DNA of 64,000 nucleotides, taken from NCBI GenBank assembly GCA_031411995.1, contig JANOCD010000043.1, positions 1-64,000 of the forward strand, written 5' to 3'. Positions 54,220-62,976 of this stretch are shown here, piece by piece (positions within the stretch are counted from its first letter, which is position 1; the number at the start of each line of letters is the position of its first letter). A program made the position numbers and the translations under genes. The DNA comes from Rudanella sp031411995. Its GTDB lineage: Bacteria > Bacteroidota > Bacteroidia > Cytophagales > Spirosomataceae. The notes under the pieces were generated by a model. It had not been told where the DNA came from and made no database searches. It saw only the letters and a program-made list of their open reading frames with translations.

Positions 54220-54624
54220 ATGACCACTCAACAAATTCAACTCGTTAAACAAAGCTGGAAACTGCTGCGAGACATTGACCCCATTCTGTTGGGCGATGTT
54301 TTTTACGGACGGTTGTTCCTGCAATATCCTGGGTTGCGCTCGCTTTTTAAGGGGTCAATGGAGGCTCAGTATCAGAAGTTTGTGGATACGCTCACACTCA
54401 TTGTGTCCCGTATCGACCGGCCCGATACAATTATGCCCGAAATAGATGGGCTGGCCGAACGTCACGAAGGGTATGGCGTGAAACCGGAGCATTATGCCCC
54501 GGTGGGCGAAGCCCTGATCTGGACGTTGAAATCCGGCCTCGGCACCGACTGGAACGCCGATGTTGAAGCTGCCTGGTTAGCCTGCTACACGGCCTTGACG
54601 CAGGCTATGCTCGAAAAGGTTTAA
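54220..54624 (+). CDS. Single-domain bacterial globin
   Basis: 134 residues from ATG 54220; a 43-codon in-frame extension lacks globin features. TQQIQLVKQSWKLLRDIDPI, then VFYGRLFLQYPGLRSLFKGS. Distal Gln appears in SMEAQYQKFVDTL, and the proximal His in GLAERHEGYGVKPEHYAPVG. This is the globin part of flavohemoglobins without the reductase, as in Vitreoscilla globin. It binds O2 or NO in the cytosol. It ends at a hairpin shared with the convergent gene. Confidence 0.88.
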   Translation: MTTQQIQLVKQSWKLLRDIDPILLGDVFYGRLFLQYPGLRSLFKGSMEAQYQKFVDTLTLIVSRIDRPDTIMPEIDGLAERHEGYGVKPEHYAPVGEALIWTLKSGLGTDWNADVEAAWLACYTALTQAMLEKV

Positions 54625-54653
54625 GGCAGAAACCAGCATGAATGGTTTCTGCC
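54625..54653. terminator. Hairpin between convergent globin and membrane gene
   Basis: Perfect 11-bp arms (GGCAGAAACCA at 54625-54635; complement at 54643-54653) around a 7-nt loop, immediately after the globin stop and 20 bp from the opposite gene's stop. A bidirectional terminator is likely, although T runs are weak. Confidence 0.6.
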
Positions 54654-54672
54654 TCGTTGGTCGGAGGGCTTC

Positions 54673-55374
54673 CTACTGCCCATACGGAACAAGTCGGAAC
54701 CGATACCGCAGCCGTAGACCCTGTTGGGCATCAGCGGGCAGCGGGACCTTCTGAAATGGAACCGGCTCCACCCAACCCGACCAGTCGGTGGAGGCTTTGG
54801 GATGCTTCGGCAAATCCAGATTGAACAGGAGGGGGTCATTGCGCAGAAAAACCATCACTCCCCAATCACTGACCTTGAGGGGCACGGTTTCCCAGGGCAA
54901 AATTATGTAGTCCCCCTCGTCTCGAACAAGGTCAGGATGGGGATTATCGAGATCCGTTCCGCCCACAAACATGATGGTTGCCTCAGAGTCGATGGATTTC
55001 CCGGCGAGCATGGTTTTAGTGGCCCTCAGTTCTACCTCAAGCACAGGCTGCTGGCCCTCGTAGGTCAGTTTATGTTGTCCATCGGCGGCAACAATCATAT
55101 ACACACACACCCAGCACAACACAGCCATGGCATCAAAAATCTGCACGGCCCGCAGGTGCTGAGGCAGCAGAAATCGGCTGGTCAGAAACCAGACCAGAAA
55201 AAACCCGAACAGGGCAGCCGCAAACCCACCGAACGTGCTGAGGTAGGCCGCACCCAGTCGGGCATCGGGGCCGCTGGCATCCTGATTGAGTATCTCGAGC
55301 AGCCAGACCGTAAAAAAACCGAAAAGTAGAGCAAGAGCAAGGCTGGCGATAAGCAGGGTGATGAAGCGTTCCAC
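54673..55374 (-). CDS. Membrane protein of unknown function, cassette gene 4
   Basis: 233 residues. Membrane helices about 7-27 (LLIASLALALLFGFFTVWLL), 45-65 (STFGGFAAALFGFFLVWFLT) and 80-100 (IFDAMAVLCWVCVYMIVAAD), then a soluble C-terminal domain of about 130 residues (LEVELRATKTMLAGKSIDSE, DLVRDEGDYIILPWETVPLK). It ends the run of four genes from 57296, all on one strand. No known family recognised. Confidence 0.7.
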   Translation of the reverse strand: MERFITLLIASLALALLFGFFTVWLLEILNQDASGPDARLGAAYLSTFGGFAAALFGFFLVWFLTSRFLLPQHLRAVQIFDAMAVLCWVCVYMIVAADGQHKLTYEGQQPVLEVELRATKTMLAGKSIDSEATIMFVGGTDLDNPHPDLVRDEGDYIILPWETVPLKVSDWGVMVFLRNDPLLFNLDLPKHPKASTDWSGWVEPVPFQKVPLPADAQQGLRLRYRFRLVPYGQ

Positions 55375-55383
55375 GTTAGTATT

Positions 55384-55746
55384 TCAGACCTCGAAAGGCA
55401 GGTCATAGTGCTTGGTGATGACTTTGGAGCTACGGGTTTTCACCTGTACCCGCGCTTTCAGGGGTGAACCCAAAATGAGGTAGTTCTTAACAAACTGATC
55501 CTCGTGGGCCATCCAGGAGTTGTCTTCCAGCAAGTACTCAGTCACGCCTGCTTTGGTTGCCTGATAGGCCCAGCGTTCCGTAATCAACGGCTCATAATTG
55601 ACGATATAGCCGAGATAATATACCTGAATACCCGGCAACGACTGATTGCCCAACTCGGTGCAATTCATCACCGTAATGGTAAGGGACGAGCCATCTTCGA
55701 GGTCTCTAACGGCCCACTCTTCGATAAGATTCTTTTGATTTGCCAT
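55384..55746 (-). CDS. Soluble protein of unknown function, cassette gene 3
   Basis: 120 residues from ATG 55746; the frame is open to 55818. No signal or membrane segment. Mostly beta: VRDLEDGSSLTITVMNCTEL, VYYLGYIVNYEPLITERWAY, ARVQVKTRSSKVITKHYDLP. Its stop is 9 bp before cassette gene 4. Probably a partner of the neighbouring membrane proteins; no homology recognised. Confidence 0.6.
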   Translation of the reverse strand: MANQKNLIEEWAVRDLEDGSSLTITVMNCTELGNQSLPGIQVYYLGYIVNYEPLITERWAYQATKAGVTEYLLEDNSWMAHEDQFVKNYLILGSPLKARVQVKTRSSKVITKHYDLPFEV

Positions 55747-55790
55747 TGTTATAGGGTATTGGAGTAAGAGGTAAATGGGGCATTTCCCAG

Positions 55791-56876
55791 TTACCTCTTT
55801 TGATGCTTTTTGATCCATGCTTCCACCTCGTCGGTTGCCGTGAAGCGGATGCGCTCGCCTTGATTGGGCTGGGGACTATCCAGCGCTTGTTTAAGCCGAA
55901 CCACGCTCGGGTAGAAATCAACGCCTGTGTTCAGAAACTGCCCGTCGATGCCCCGGAGCAAGCAGTCGATACCATACATTTCAAAGCTCCAGTTTTGCAG
56001 ATTGTTGCTTTCGGCAATATTGGTTTTGATGGCCTCGGCCAGCAACAAAATGCTCTGGTTCAGAGGCTGGGCAAACTGTTGGGGATGATCCACGGCGTTG
56101 CCATCCAGAAAATAATACACCTCCCGATACGACTTTTTATCGTTCAGCAGAGCCAGCAAGTCTGCTTCCCAGTTGGGGTGGCTTTTGACTTTTGCCACTG
56201 CTGCTGCCCGCGTGTCGGCGGGGCGCACCTGCGTGGTTTGGCTCAACAGACCAAAGATGGGGTCGGTTGGTTTATGGGCCGCAATCTCGTCAAGAACCTT
56301 TTGGTGCCAGATGTCATCTCGCTGCTGGTTTTCGGCCATGTTCCGGTTGGCCGTTCGGGCCGAATCGCTCAGGTAGCCAAACACCAGGCCAACAGAATAG
56401 ACACCGCTCAGGAGCAGACCGGCATAAAAGGCACCTTTCAGGGCATTGAGCGGCAGGTTCCCCAACAACTGGCTATTGAGCGAAAAGAAACAGGCAACCA
56501 GCCACAGCAACGGAATCCAGATTTGCCCGTGGTTAACGGCCAGCCAGTGCAAAAACTCCGGGTAGGTGTTGTCGCTATCGCTGTGCCACTCCCATTTGAA
56601 GGCGGCACAGAAAAAGGCCGTCAGCACCATGCAGAGCCAGGCCAGCAGCGTTAGTCCGGTGCGGGCTTCGGGGCTGGCTGCCACCCAATGAACGTTACCT
56701 TTCACAAGCAGCATAATGGTCAGGGCCAGGCTGCTGAGGGTGAGGCCAAGCCCAAAGAACGCCAGCCCCAACCCGTAACCCATCGCACTATCGCCAACAA
56801 GATTGGGCTTCGAGGCCGTCAGGATCGCCAGCCCGATGTAGAACACCGTAGTCAGGCCAAATAACACATAGACCAT
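55791..56876 (-). CDS. Multi-spanning membrane protein of unknown function, cassette gene 2
   Basis: 361 residues. Five or six membrane helices in the first 180 residues (VLFGLTTVFYIGLAILTASK, GLAFFGLGLTLSSLALTIML, LLAWLCMVLTAFFCAAFK, IWIPLLWLVACFFSLN, FYAGLLLSGVYSVGLVFGYL), then a soluble helical domain (TDPIFGLLSQTTQVRPADTR, SYREVYYFLDGNAVDHPQQF). It follows the DUF805 gene by 24 bp. No family recognised. Confidence 0.7.
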   Translation of the reverse strand: MVYVLFGLTTVFYIGLAILTASKPNLVGDSAMGYGLGLAFFGLGLTLSSLALTIMLLVKGNVHWVAASPEARTGLTLLAWLCMVLTAFFCAAFKWEWHSDSDNTYPEFLHWLAVNHGQIWIPLLWLVACFFSLNSQLLGNLPLNALKGAFYAGLLLSGVYSVGLVFGYLSDSARTANRNMAENQQRDDIWHQKVLDEIAAHKPTDPIFGLLSQTTQVRPADTRAAAVAKVKSHPNWEADLLALLNDKKSYREVYYFLDGNAVDHPQQFAQPLNQSILLLAEAIKTNIAESNNLQNWSFEMYGIDCLLRGIDGQFLNTGVDFYPSVVRLKQALDSPQPNQGERIRFTATDEVEAWIKKHQKR

Positions 56877-56900
56877 TGGTTGTCGGGTTTAGTCGGAACC

Positions 56901-57296
56901 TTATGCCGTTTTGATTCCTGATGCCGGTTCGGCTCCATACAGGTTTGGACCAGGGGTGCCGGGCGTGATCGCCAGGATGAGGTTGTAAATGGGAATCAGC
57001 GCGTACCACCATTCCTTGTCCACATCGTGCATCCGCCGAACACAAACGGCTATTGCCGGTACGATGATGGCCAGAAAGTACAGAATGTTCACGATAGAAG
57101 CGACTGATGGCGATACTAAGGCGATCACAAAGGTGAGGACAAACGAAACCAGAGTATTGATGAGGACAAAGTACCAGTACTCGCTGCGGCTGCTGCGTCC
57201 TTTGAAATCGGCGTACCTTGTCAATACGGTCAGGTAGTGATTTACCGGGGCGAAAGGCGTGACCGGTGCTGTTGGGGTTTTCGCAAACGTGTTCAT
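56901..57296 (-). CDS. DUF805 membrane protein, cassette gene 1
   Basis: 131 residues from ATG 57296; the frame is open to 57365. DUF805 hallmarks are RYADFKGRSSRSEYWYFVLI, then membrane helices and AVCVRRMHDVDKEWWYALIP. Function of the family is unknown. It begins the four-gene cassette. The 318-bp gap 57297-57614 upstream holds a shared regulatory element and no gene. Confidence 0.85.
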   Translation of the reverse strand: MNTFAKTPTAPVTPFAPVNHYLTVLTRYADFKGRSSRSEYWYFVLINTLVSFVLTFVIALVSPSVASIVNILYFLAIIVPAIAVCVRRMHDVDKEWWYALIPIYNLILAITPGTPGPNLYGAEPASGIKTA

Positions 57297-57423
57297 GATT
57301 GTTTTGGTTGTTTTGGTTATTAAATGCCTACTGGTTTCAGTGGCGAGGTTTGTTTTACTGGTCAAAGTTGTTGGTTGGCTGAATGGGCACCAAAAATAGT
57401 AGCCCGAGTGGTTGCTTAATCCA

Positions 57424-57458
57424 TATGAAACGTAGCAAAACGGGCATGAGCCGTTTGA
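57424..57458. promoter_or_regulatory. Shared element, copy B (upstream of membrane cassette)
   Basis: TATGAAACGTAGCAAAAC (57424-57441) is identical to copy A at 45439, and after four bases continues ATGAGCCGTTTGAG. CGTAG at 57431 and CGTTT at 57452 are 21 bp apart. AAACGGGC and GCCGTTT also form a short inverted repeat. It lies about 130 bp upstream of the DUF805 start. Confidence 0.6.
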
Positions 57459-57614
57459 GATACTGAAGAGGTTTCATTGATCTGGGTATCTGATTGATAG
57501 GCCCAAACTTAGGCTACTGGCACAGCCTTTTGCCAGCCCCAATCAACAACAGGCGGGTTTGGGGGAATAACCGGTGGGTTTTCCCTTTTACTTTACAGAA
57601 AGTGATTTTGTCGT

Positions 57615-60600
57615 TTAGTCGGAAAGAGTTGGCAATTGAATCACGACGGTGGTGCCGGTTGACTGACCAACTTCGTCGGTTTTGTCGATTACCTCAACGC
57701 CACCCGCCTGCCCGCTTTGCTGGCTAATGAGCTGGAGCCGCTCTTCGGTCACTTTTAGGCCCATGCTTTTGTGGGAAGCAACTGTTCGGCTTTTTAACTC
57801 TGCCGCTTTTTTGCGCCCCACCCCATCATCGTCGATGGTGCATTGCAGGCCATTGTCTAAGGGCTTGATTAACACCCAAATGTGGCCGGGTGTTTTCTTA
57901 TGAGCCATGCCGTGCAGAATCGAATTTTCGATATACGGCTGAATAATCATGGGTGGAATCGACACCGCGTTTTTGGCAATGGAGGGGTGAGCCTCCACTA
58001 CAAAATCAAATTTATTGTCGAACCGAAGTTGCTCCAATTCGAGGTAAAGCGTCAACTGCTCGAGTTCGTCGGCGATCGAGACCCACTCCTGACGCGAGTT
58101 TTCGAGGATAAGTCGCATCAATCGCGAAAACTTTACGAGGTATTTGTCGGCATTGTCGCTGTCGTTTTGCAACACAAACAACCGAATGGCATTCAGCGAG
58201 TTATATAGAAAATGTGGATTCATTTGCGAACGCAGGGCTTTCATTTCGGAGGCTGCAATGCGCTCTCGGAGGTCGCTTTTTTCTTCCTGTTCCTGCACCA
58301 ACCGACGTTCGCGCCAACGGGCAATCCAGATTGTCAGGCCCAGAAGAAGGGCAAACAACCCCACCCGAAACCACCACGTTTGCCAGAAAGGTGGCTTTAT
58401 CACAACGCCAAGCCGGTAGCCCTCCCGGTTCCAGACTCCGTCGTTGTTGGCCCCAATTACGTGCAGCACATAACTGCCGGGCGGCACGTTGGTATAGCTG
58501 GCAAACGGTTGGATACCCGCCTGATTCCAACGCTCCTCGAACCCTTCGAGCCGATAGGCGAACTGGTTGCCCGACGGGTTGTCATAGTTCAGGGCAGCCA
58601 TATCGAAGGTGAATCCGTGTTGCGAATAATCAAGTTGAATGGGTGATGGATTTGTGATTTGACCCGGCAGAAACTCCTGTCCATCGACCCGGAACGAGGT
58701 CAGAAAAATGGGTGGAACAACCCGGTTTAAACGCATCGTGTGGGGCTTCACCGACACCAGTCCCCGCCCGGCCCCAAAGAAAATCCGTCCGGTAGAGTCG
58801 CGGGCAACAGCATCCGACTCAAACTCCATCGGGGTAAGCCCGTCGTCTTCATCGAAGGCTATGAACTGCAATTTTTGGGTATGTGCGCAGGCAAGTCCCT
58901 GACTGGTGCTCACCCAAAGCGTATCGCCTACCACCAACACGGCGGCTATGTCGTTACCAGGAAGCCCATTGCGAGTGGTAAAGGTTTTGAAACGTCTTGT
59001 GCGCTGATTCAGGCGGGCCAACCCATTGTCGGTAGCCATCCAGATATACCCTTGCTTATCTTCGGCAAAACCCGTCACACCTTCGTCGGGCAGGCTGTTG
59101 GGATCGTTTTCCTGCTGGGCATATTGGGCCAGTAACCGCAAATCGGGGCTGATTTTATAGACCGGCCCCAAGCCTCCTACCCACAAATTGCCCGCCCGAT
59201 CCAAGTGCATATGGTTGTAATTCCGGCCCGGAAGTTTGCCGATGCGCTCGTCAGTAAACTGATTGCTGAACTGGCCGGTTTGAGGGTCATATACCGTCAA
59301 CTTTTCGGTAGTGCCTATAAAAATGCGGCCATCAGGGTATTGCAGCATCGAAAACACCTGTTTACCCGCTACAAAGTTGGGCTGCTTACCAACCACTTCT
59401 TCCGGCGAATTGAAACAGGCAATCTGCTCGAACCGATTGCGAGTGGGGGCAAAACGGCTCAGGCCTCCTTCGCCACCTGCCCAGATAAACCCTTGTTTAT
59501 CAGCTAAAACAGAATACAATAAATCTCTGCCGAGGCTGTTGGCATTGGTCGAATTATGCCGGTACAGTTGGTGAGTCTGCGTGTTGGCATCAACTCGAAG
59601 CAAGCCTTCGCGGGTAGCTACCCAAAGATTATTTTTTGAATCAACAGACAGCTCGTCGGCATCGAGTCCCTGAGAGGAAGCCGGTTTGTATCCCACCTCA
59701 TCAAATACTAAATGAAATTTCTCAACGGTTGGGTTAAACCAGTTTATGCCCACATCGTCGGTTACAATCCAGACAATCCCATTGCGATCTTCATACAGCC
59801 CTTTTATGCAGTTACAGCCCAGACTGCGGGGGTTAGCCTCGTCGCTGACATAGGTGGTAAACGAATGGGTAGCCGGGTTATAGTGGTGCAGCCCGCCCGT
59901 GCCGTATCCTACCCACAATTCGCCGGTTGTGGTGAACAAGAGAGAAGCCACTGTTTGCGTGGCTGCTCGCAATGGCAACAGCCGAAACTGGCTGGCCCCC
60001 GGTGCTAGCAGAGCCACCGTTCCGCCCTGTGTGCCCACAATCAACTCGCCCGTTCGGGTGTTGCGGGCCAATGCCCCTACATAATCGTTGGGGAGCGACA
60101 AGGGGTTTTTGGGTTGATGCCGAAACGCCCGAAACTGCTTTGTGTGCCAGTTATAGGCATACAGCCCTGCCTGCGTACCCAGCCACAATGTTGAGCCATC
60201 AACCAGCAACGCCCGGATGTTGTTGGCTCCCGACTGCGAAGCCGAATCGGTTGGAATATGAATCAGATTTGCCTTTTCGGTGGCCGGATCAAACTGAAGT
60301 AAACCGGCTTTGGTGCCGCACCACAACTGGCCATCGGGTGTTTCGGCTATGTTGCGAATATACCGGCTGTTGTCGTTTGGCAACTTGTCGAGCAGAAAAC
60401 GTTGGAAGGTTTGGGTGGCCGGGTCGTAGCGATTCAGGCCCAGTTGAGTACCGACCCAAAGCGTGCCGTTTTTGGCTGTATGCACCGACCGCACCACCCG
60501 GTGCGACAACGAGCGCGGGTCGCCAGCCTGCCGAGTGAAATTACGGCAATTGCGACCATCGAAGCGGGTAAGGCCATTTACGGTGCTGATCCAGATAAAC

Positions 60601-60785
60601 CCATCCTTGTCCTGGGTGATGCCCGTGGCAAAGTTGGCAGCCAATCCCTGCCGCAGGGTAAGCCGCTGAAACCCATTTACCAAAGCAGGGGGCTGTAAAC
60701 CAGCCGGTTGCGCTCTAAGTAACGAAACCTGACCGCCGAGAAGCGCGACTATCAACAAGCCACTAAAAAAGGAGAGGTTCTTCAA
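57615..60785 (-). CDS. Propeller sensor histidine kinase, LytS/His_kinase type (no adjacent regulator on its strand)
   Basis: 1056 residues. Signal peptide (LSFFSGLLIVALLGGQVSLL), propeller 40-700 (ITQDKDGFIWISTVNGLTRF, KNGTLWVGTQLGLNRYDPAT), Y_Y_Y 710-790, membrane helix about 800-820 (WWFRVGLFALLLGLTIWIAR), kinase with phospho-His in LRSQMNPHFLYNSLNAIRLF and ATPase IQPYIENSILHGMAHKK and TIDDDGVGRKKAAE. It is divergent from the GAF kinase/regulator pair across 173 bp containing a phased repeat. It probably signals through the same LytTR regulator. Confidence 0.92.
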   Translation of the reverse strand: MKNLSFFSGLLIVALLGGQVSLLRAQPAGLQPPALVNGFQRLTLRQGLAANFATGITQDKDGFIWISTVNGLTRFDGRNCRNFTRQAGDPRSLSHRVVRSVHTAKNGTLWVGTQLGLNRYDPATQTFQRFLLDKLPNDNSRYIRNIAETPDGQLWCGTKAGLLQFDPATEKANLIHIPTDSASQSGANNIRALLVDGSTLWLGTQAGLYAYNWHTKQFRAFRHQPKNPLSLPNDYVGALARNTRTGELIVGTQGGTVALLAPGASQFRLLPLRAATQTVASLLFTTTGELWVGYGTGGLHHYNPATHSFTTYVSDEANPRSLGCNCIKGLYEDRNGIVWIVTDDVGINWFNPTVEKFHLVFDEVGYKPASSQGLDADELSVDSKNNLWVATREGLLRVDANTQTHQLYRHNSTNANSLGRDLLYSVLADKQGFIWAGGEGGLSRFAPTRNRFEQIACFNSPEEVVGKQPNFVAGKQVFSMLQYPDGRIFIGTTEKLTVYDPQTGQFSNQFTDERIGKLPGRNYNHMHLDRAGNLWVGGLGPVYKISPDLRLLAQYAQQENDPNSLPDEGVTGFAEDKQGYIWMATDNGLARLNQRTRRFKTFTTRNGLPGNDIAAVLVVGDTLWVSTSQGLACAHTQKLQFIAFDEDDGLTPMEFESDAVARDSTGRIFFGAGRGLVSVKPHTMRLNRVVPPIFLTSFRVDGQEFLPGQITNPSPIQLDYSQHGFTFDMAALNYDNPSGNQFAYRLEGFEERWNQAGIQPFASYTNVPPGSYVLHVIGANNDGVWNREGYRLGVVIKPPFWQTWWFRVGLFALLLGLTIWIARWRERRLVQEQEEKSDLRERIAASEMKALRSQMNPHFLYNSLNAIRLFVLQNDSDNADKYLVKFSRLMRLILENSRQEWVSIADELEQLTLYLELEQLRFDNKFDFVVEAHPSIAKNAVSIPPMIIQPYIENSILHGMAHKKTPGHIWVLIKPLDNGLQCTIDDDGVGRKKAAELKSRTVASHKSMGLKVTEERLQLISQQSGQAGGVEVIDKTDEVGQSTGTTVVIQLPTLSD

Positions 60786-60849
60786 AAGGCTGGTGGTTAT
60801 TTTTCAGACCCCGCAAACTACACTCAATGATAAGCTTTTCATGGTAGTT

Positions 60850-60888
60850 ATTGACCAAACGGCACCAGGTATTGACGAAACGACACCA
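60850..60888. promoter_or_regulatory. Two 18-bp direct repeats, 21 bp apart (likely LytTR operator)
   Basis: ATTGACCAAACGGCACCA (60850-60867) and ATTGACGAAACGACACCA (60871-60888) differ at two bases and are spaced 21 bp start to start. On the minus strand the cores read GCCGTTTGG and GTCGTTTCG, close to the LytTR-type core (AlgR: CCGTTCGTC). It lies between two divergent sensor-kinase genes. Confidence 0.75.
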
Positions 60889-60958
60889 ATTATTCAGTTC
60901 GGCTTTCGGGAGGTCGGCTTTTTTGCGACCTTGTTGCCCCAGTGACCCCCTATGAGCC

Positions 60959-62209
60959 ATGAACGAACTAAACAAACGAGCCACTTACCCGACCGACCCA
61001 CAAAAATGGCGGGCGTTGACAGAAGAATTAGAAGCCGAAAAAGCGATTACCTTCTTCGCCACGTCGATGATCACCCAAACCACGCTCGACGAGGTGCTGT
61101 GGGATGTGGTTGGCACCTGCATCAGTCGGCTTCAGTTTGTTGATTGTGTGATCTATTGGCTTGATCAGGAACGGGGCATTTTGGTGCAAAAAGCGGCTTA
61201 TGGCCCCAAAAGCGTAACCGAATTCACCATTATGGAACCCATCGAAATTCCGGTGGGCAAAGGAATCGTGGGGGCTGTGGCCGCCAGCGGGCGACCCGAA
61301 CTGATTGCCGACACCACCAAAGACAACCGCTATATTCAGGATGATGCCCTCCGGCTGTCGGAGATTGCAGTACCCATTTTGTCGGGCGGGCGGGTGATTG
61401 GTGTGATTGATGCCGAACATCCCCGACTCAACTTTTTCAAGCCCCGGCACCTGAAAATCCTGACGACGGTGGCCACCCTCTGCGCCCAGAAAATCAAGCA
61501 GGTCGAAATAGAACAGGCATATCAGCAAACCGAGCGGCAACTGTTAGAAACCAACAAACGGGTGGCCGAAACCAAGCTGATGGCCCTGCGGATGCAGATG
61601 AACCCGCATTTTATTTTTAACAGCCTAAGTTCTATCAACCATTTTGTGCTGCAAAACGACAGCGAAAATGCCTCGAATCTGCTCACCAAATTTTCGCGAT
61701 TAATGCGGCAGGTGCTCGACAATGCCAAAACCGAATGGGTCTCGCTCCGCAGCGAACTGAACGCCCTGCAAATTTATGTGGAACTGGAACGGCTCCGCTG
61801 CGACGACTCGTTTGCCGTGCTGGTGGAGATAAGCGACGACATCGACCCCAACACGGCTCGTGTGCCGCCCATGCTGATTCAGCCCTACGTGGAAAATGCA
61901 ATTTGGCATGGTCTGCTTCCTCAAAAAGAAGTCAAGCCGATGCTGCACATTCGCTGCTACAAACAAAACGAGCGGTTGGTGGTCGAGATCACCGACAACG
62001 GCATTGGCCGCGAGGCTTCACGAAAGCAACGGGCCACCCCCCTCACGGGCCACATCACCAACGGAGTCAGGTTGGTGGAAGAACGCCTTCAGTTAGTGAA
62101 CGAAATGTATGACGTTGATGCACAACTTACTGTAAATGACCGCTGTAAACCCGACGGAACGCCCGGTGGCACCAGCGTCTTTTTCACCCTAAAACTTCCT
62201 TCCTCATGA
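60959..62209 (+). CDS. Cytosolic GAF-domain histidine kinase of the LytS type
   Basis: 416 residues, no membrane helix. GAF domain about 50-200 (CISRLQFVDCVIYWLDQERG, VGKGIVGAVAASGRPELIAD), coiled coil 200-220, His_kinase with LRMQMNPHFIFNSLSSINHF and ATPase LIQPYVENAIWHGLLPQKEV, EITDNGIGREASR. Its stop overlaps the next start (ATGA). It senses an intracellular signal; ligand unknown. Confidence 0.9.
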   Translation: MNELNKRATYPTDPQKWRALTEELEAEKAITFFATSMITQTTLDEVLWDVVGTCISRLQFVDCVIYWLDQERGILVQKAAYGPKSVTEFTIMEPIEIPVGKGIVGAVAASGRPELIADTTKDNRYIQDDALRLSEIAVPILSGGRVIGVIDAEHPRLNFFKPRHLKILTTVATLCAQKIKQVEIEQAYQQTERQLLETNKRVAETKLMALRMQMNPHFIFNSLSSINHFVLQNDSENASNLLTKFSRLMRQVLDNAKTEWVSLRSELNALQIYVELERLRCDDSFAVLVEISDDIDPNTARVPPMLIQPYVENAIWHGLLPQKEVKPMLHIRCYKQNERLVVEITDNGIGREASRKQRATPLTGHITNGVRLVEERLQLVNEMYDVDAQLTVNDRCKPDGTPGGTSVFFTLKLPSS

Positions 62210-62949
62210 CCGCTATTCTAATTGATGACGAAAAACACTGCCGCGATGTGCTGGCCCTGTTGCTGGCCAAATACTGCCCGCAGATTACTCTGTTGGCTGC
62301 CTGCGTCGATGGCCCGGCGGGTGTCGAAGCTATCGACAAACACAAGCCCGACCTCGTTTTCTTAGACATCGAGATGCCGGGCATGAGCGGCTTCGACCTG
62401 CTCAAAACCTGCCAGTACACGGGTTTTCAGGTCATTTTCACGACCGCCTACAACGAATATGCGATTCAGGCGATCCGACACAACGCACTCGATTACATTC
62501 TCAAACCCATTGATAAAGACGAGCTGAAACAGGCCGTGGCCAAAGCCGAAGTGGCTCCGTCGGTGCCGCCAACAGCATCGCCGGTGAATGAGTTTGTGGC
62601 CTACCTGAACCGCCAGAAAACCGGCGACCGTCTGGCCCTGCCCACCCTCGAAGGCCTGCAAATTCTGCAAAGCGAGGAGATTTATTACTGCGAATCGGAC
62701 GGGGGCTACACCCACTTTTTTCTGACCAATGGCAAAGCCGTACTGATTTCCAAGACCCTGAAAGAGGTGGAAGATGTGCTCGAAAGCAAAGGTTTTTGCC
62801 GGGTTCACCACGGTTTTCTGATCAATGTCCGCTATGTGCAACGCTACATTCGGGGCGACGGTGGCGAGGTGATTATGGCCAACAACAAGAACATTCCGGT
62901 GTCGCGCAACAAAAAGCAGGAGTTCCTGAGTTTGCTGGAGCGCATTTGA
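62206..62949 (+). CDS. LytTR response regulator paired with the GAF kinase
   Basis: 247 residues. Receiver: MTAILIDDEKHCRDVLALLL, phospho-Asp in DLVFLDIEMPGMSGFDLLK, FTTAYNEYAIQAI, YILKPIDKDELKQAV. Linker then LytTR domain 145-245: LEGLQILQSEEIYYCESDGG, YTHFFLTNGKAVLISKTLKE, VHHGFLINVRYVQRYIRGDG. It is translationally coupled to the kinase by ATGA and is the likely output of both neighbouring kinases. Confidence 0.92.
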   Translation: MTAILIDDEKHCRDVLALLLAKYCPQITLLAACVDGPAGVEAIDKHKPDLVFLDIEMPGMSGFDLLKTCQYTGFQVIFTTAYNEYAIQAIRHNALDYILKPIDKDELKQAVAKAEVAPSVPPTASPVNEFVAYLNRQKTGDRLALPTLEGLQILQSEEIYYCESDGGYTHFFLTNGKAVLISKTLKEVEDVLESKGFCRVHHGFLINVRYVQRYIRGDGGEVIMANNKNIPVSRNKKQEFLSLLERI

Positions 62950-62976
62950 GTTTGGTACCAATTCAAGCCAATTACC

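Noticed and set aside
58200..60700. Many long plus-strand frames opposite the propeller kinase
   Set aside because: They are antisense shadows of a single 1056-codon gene with clear domains.
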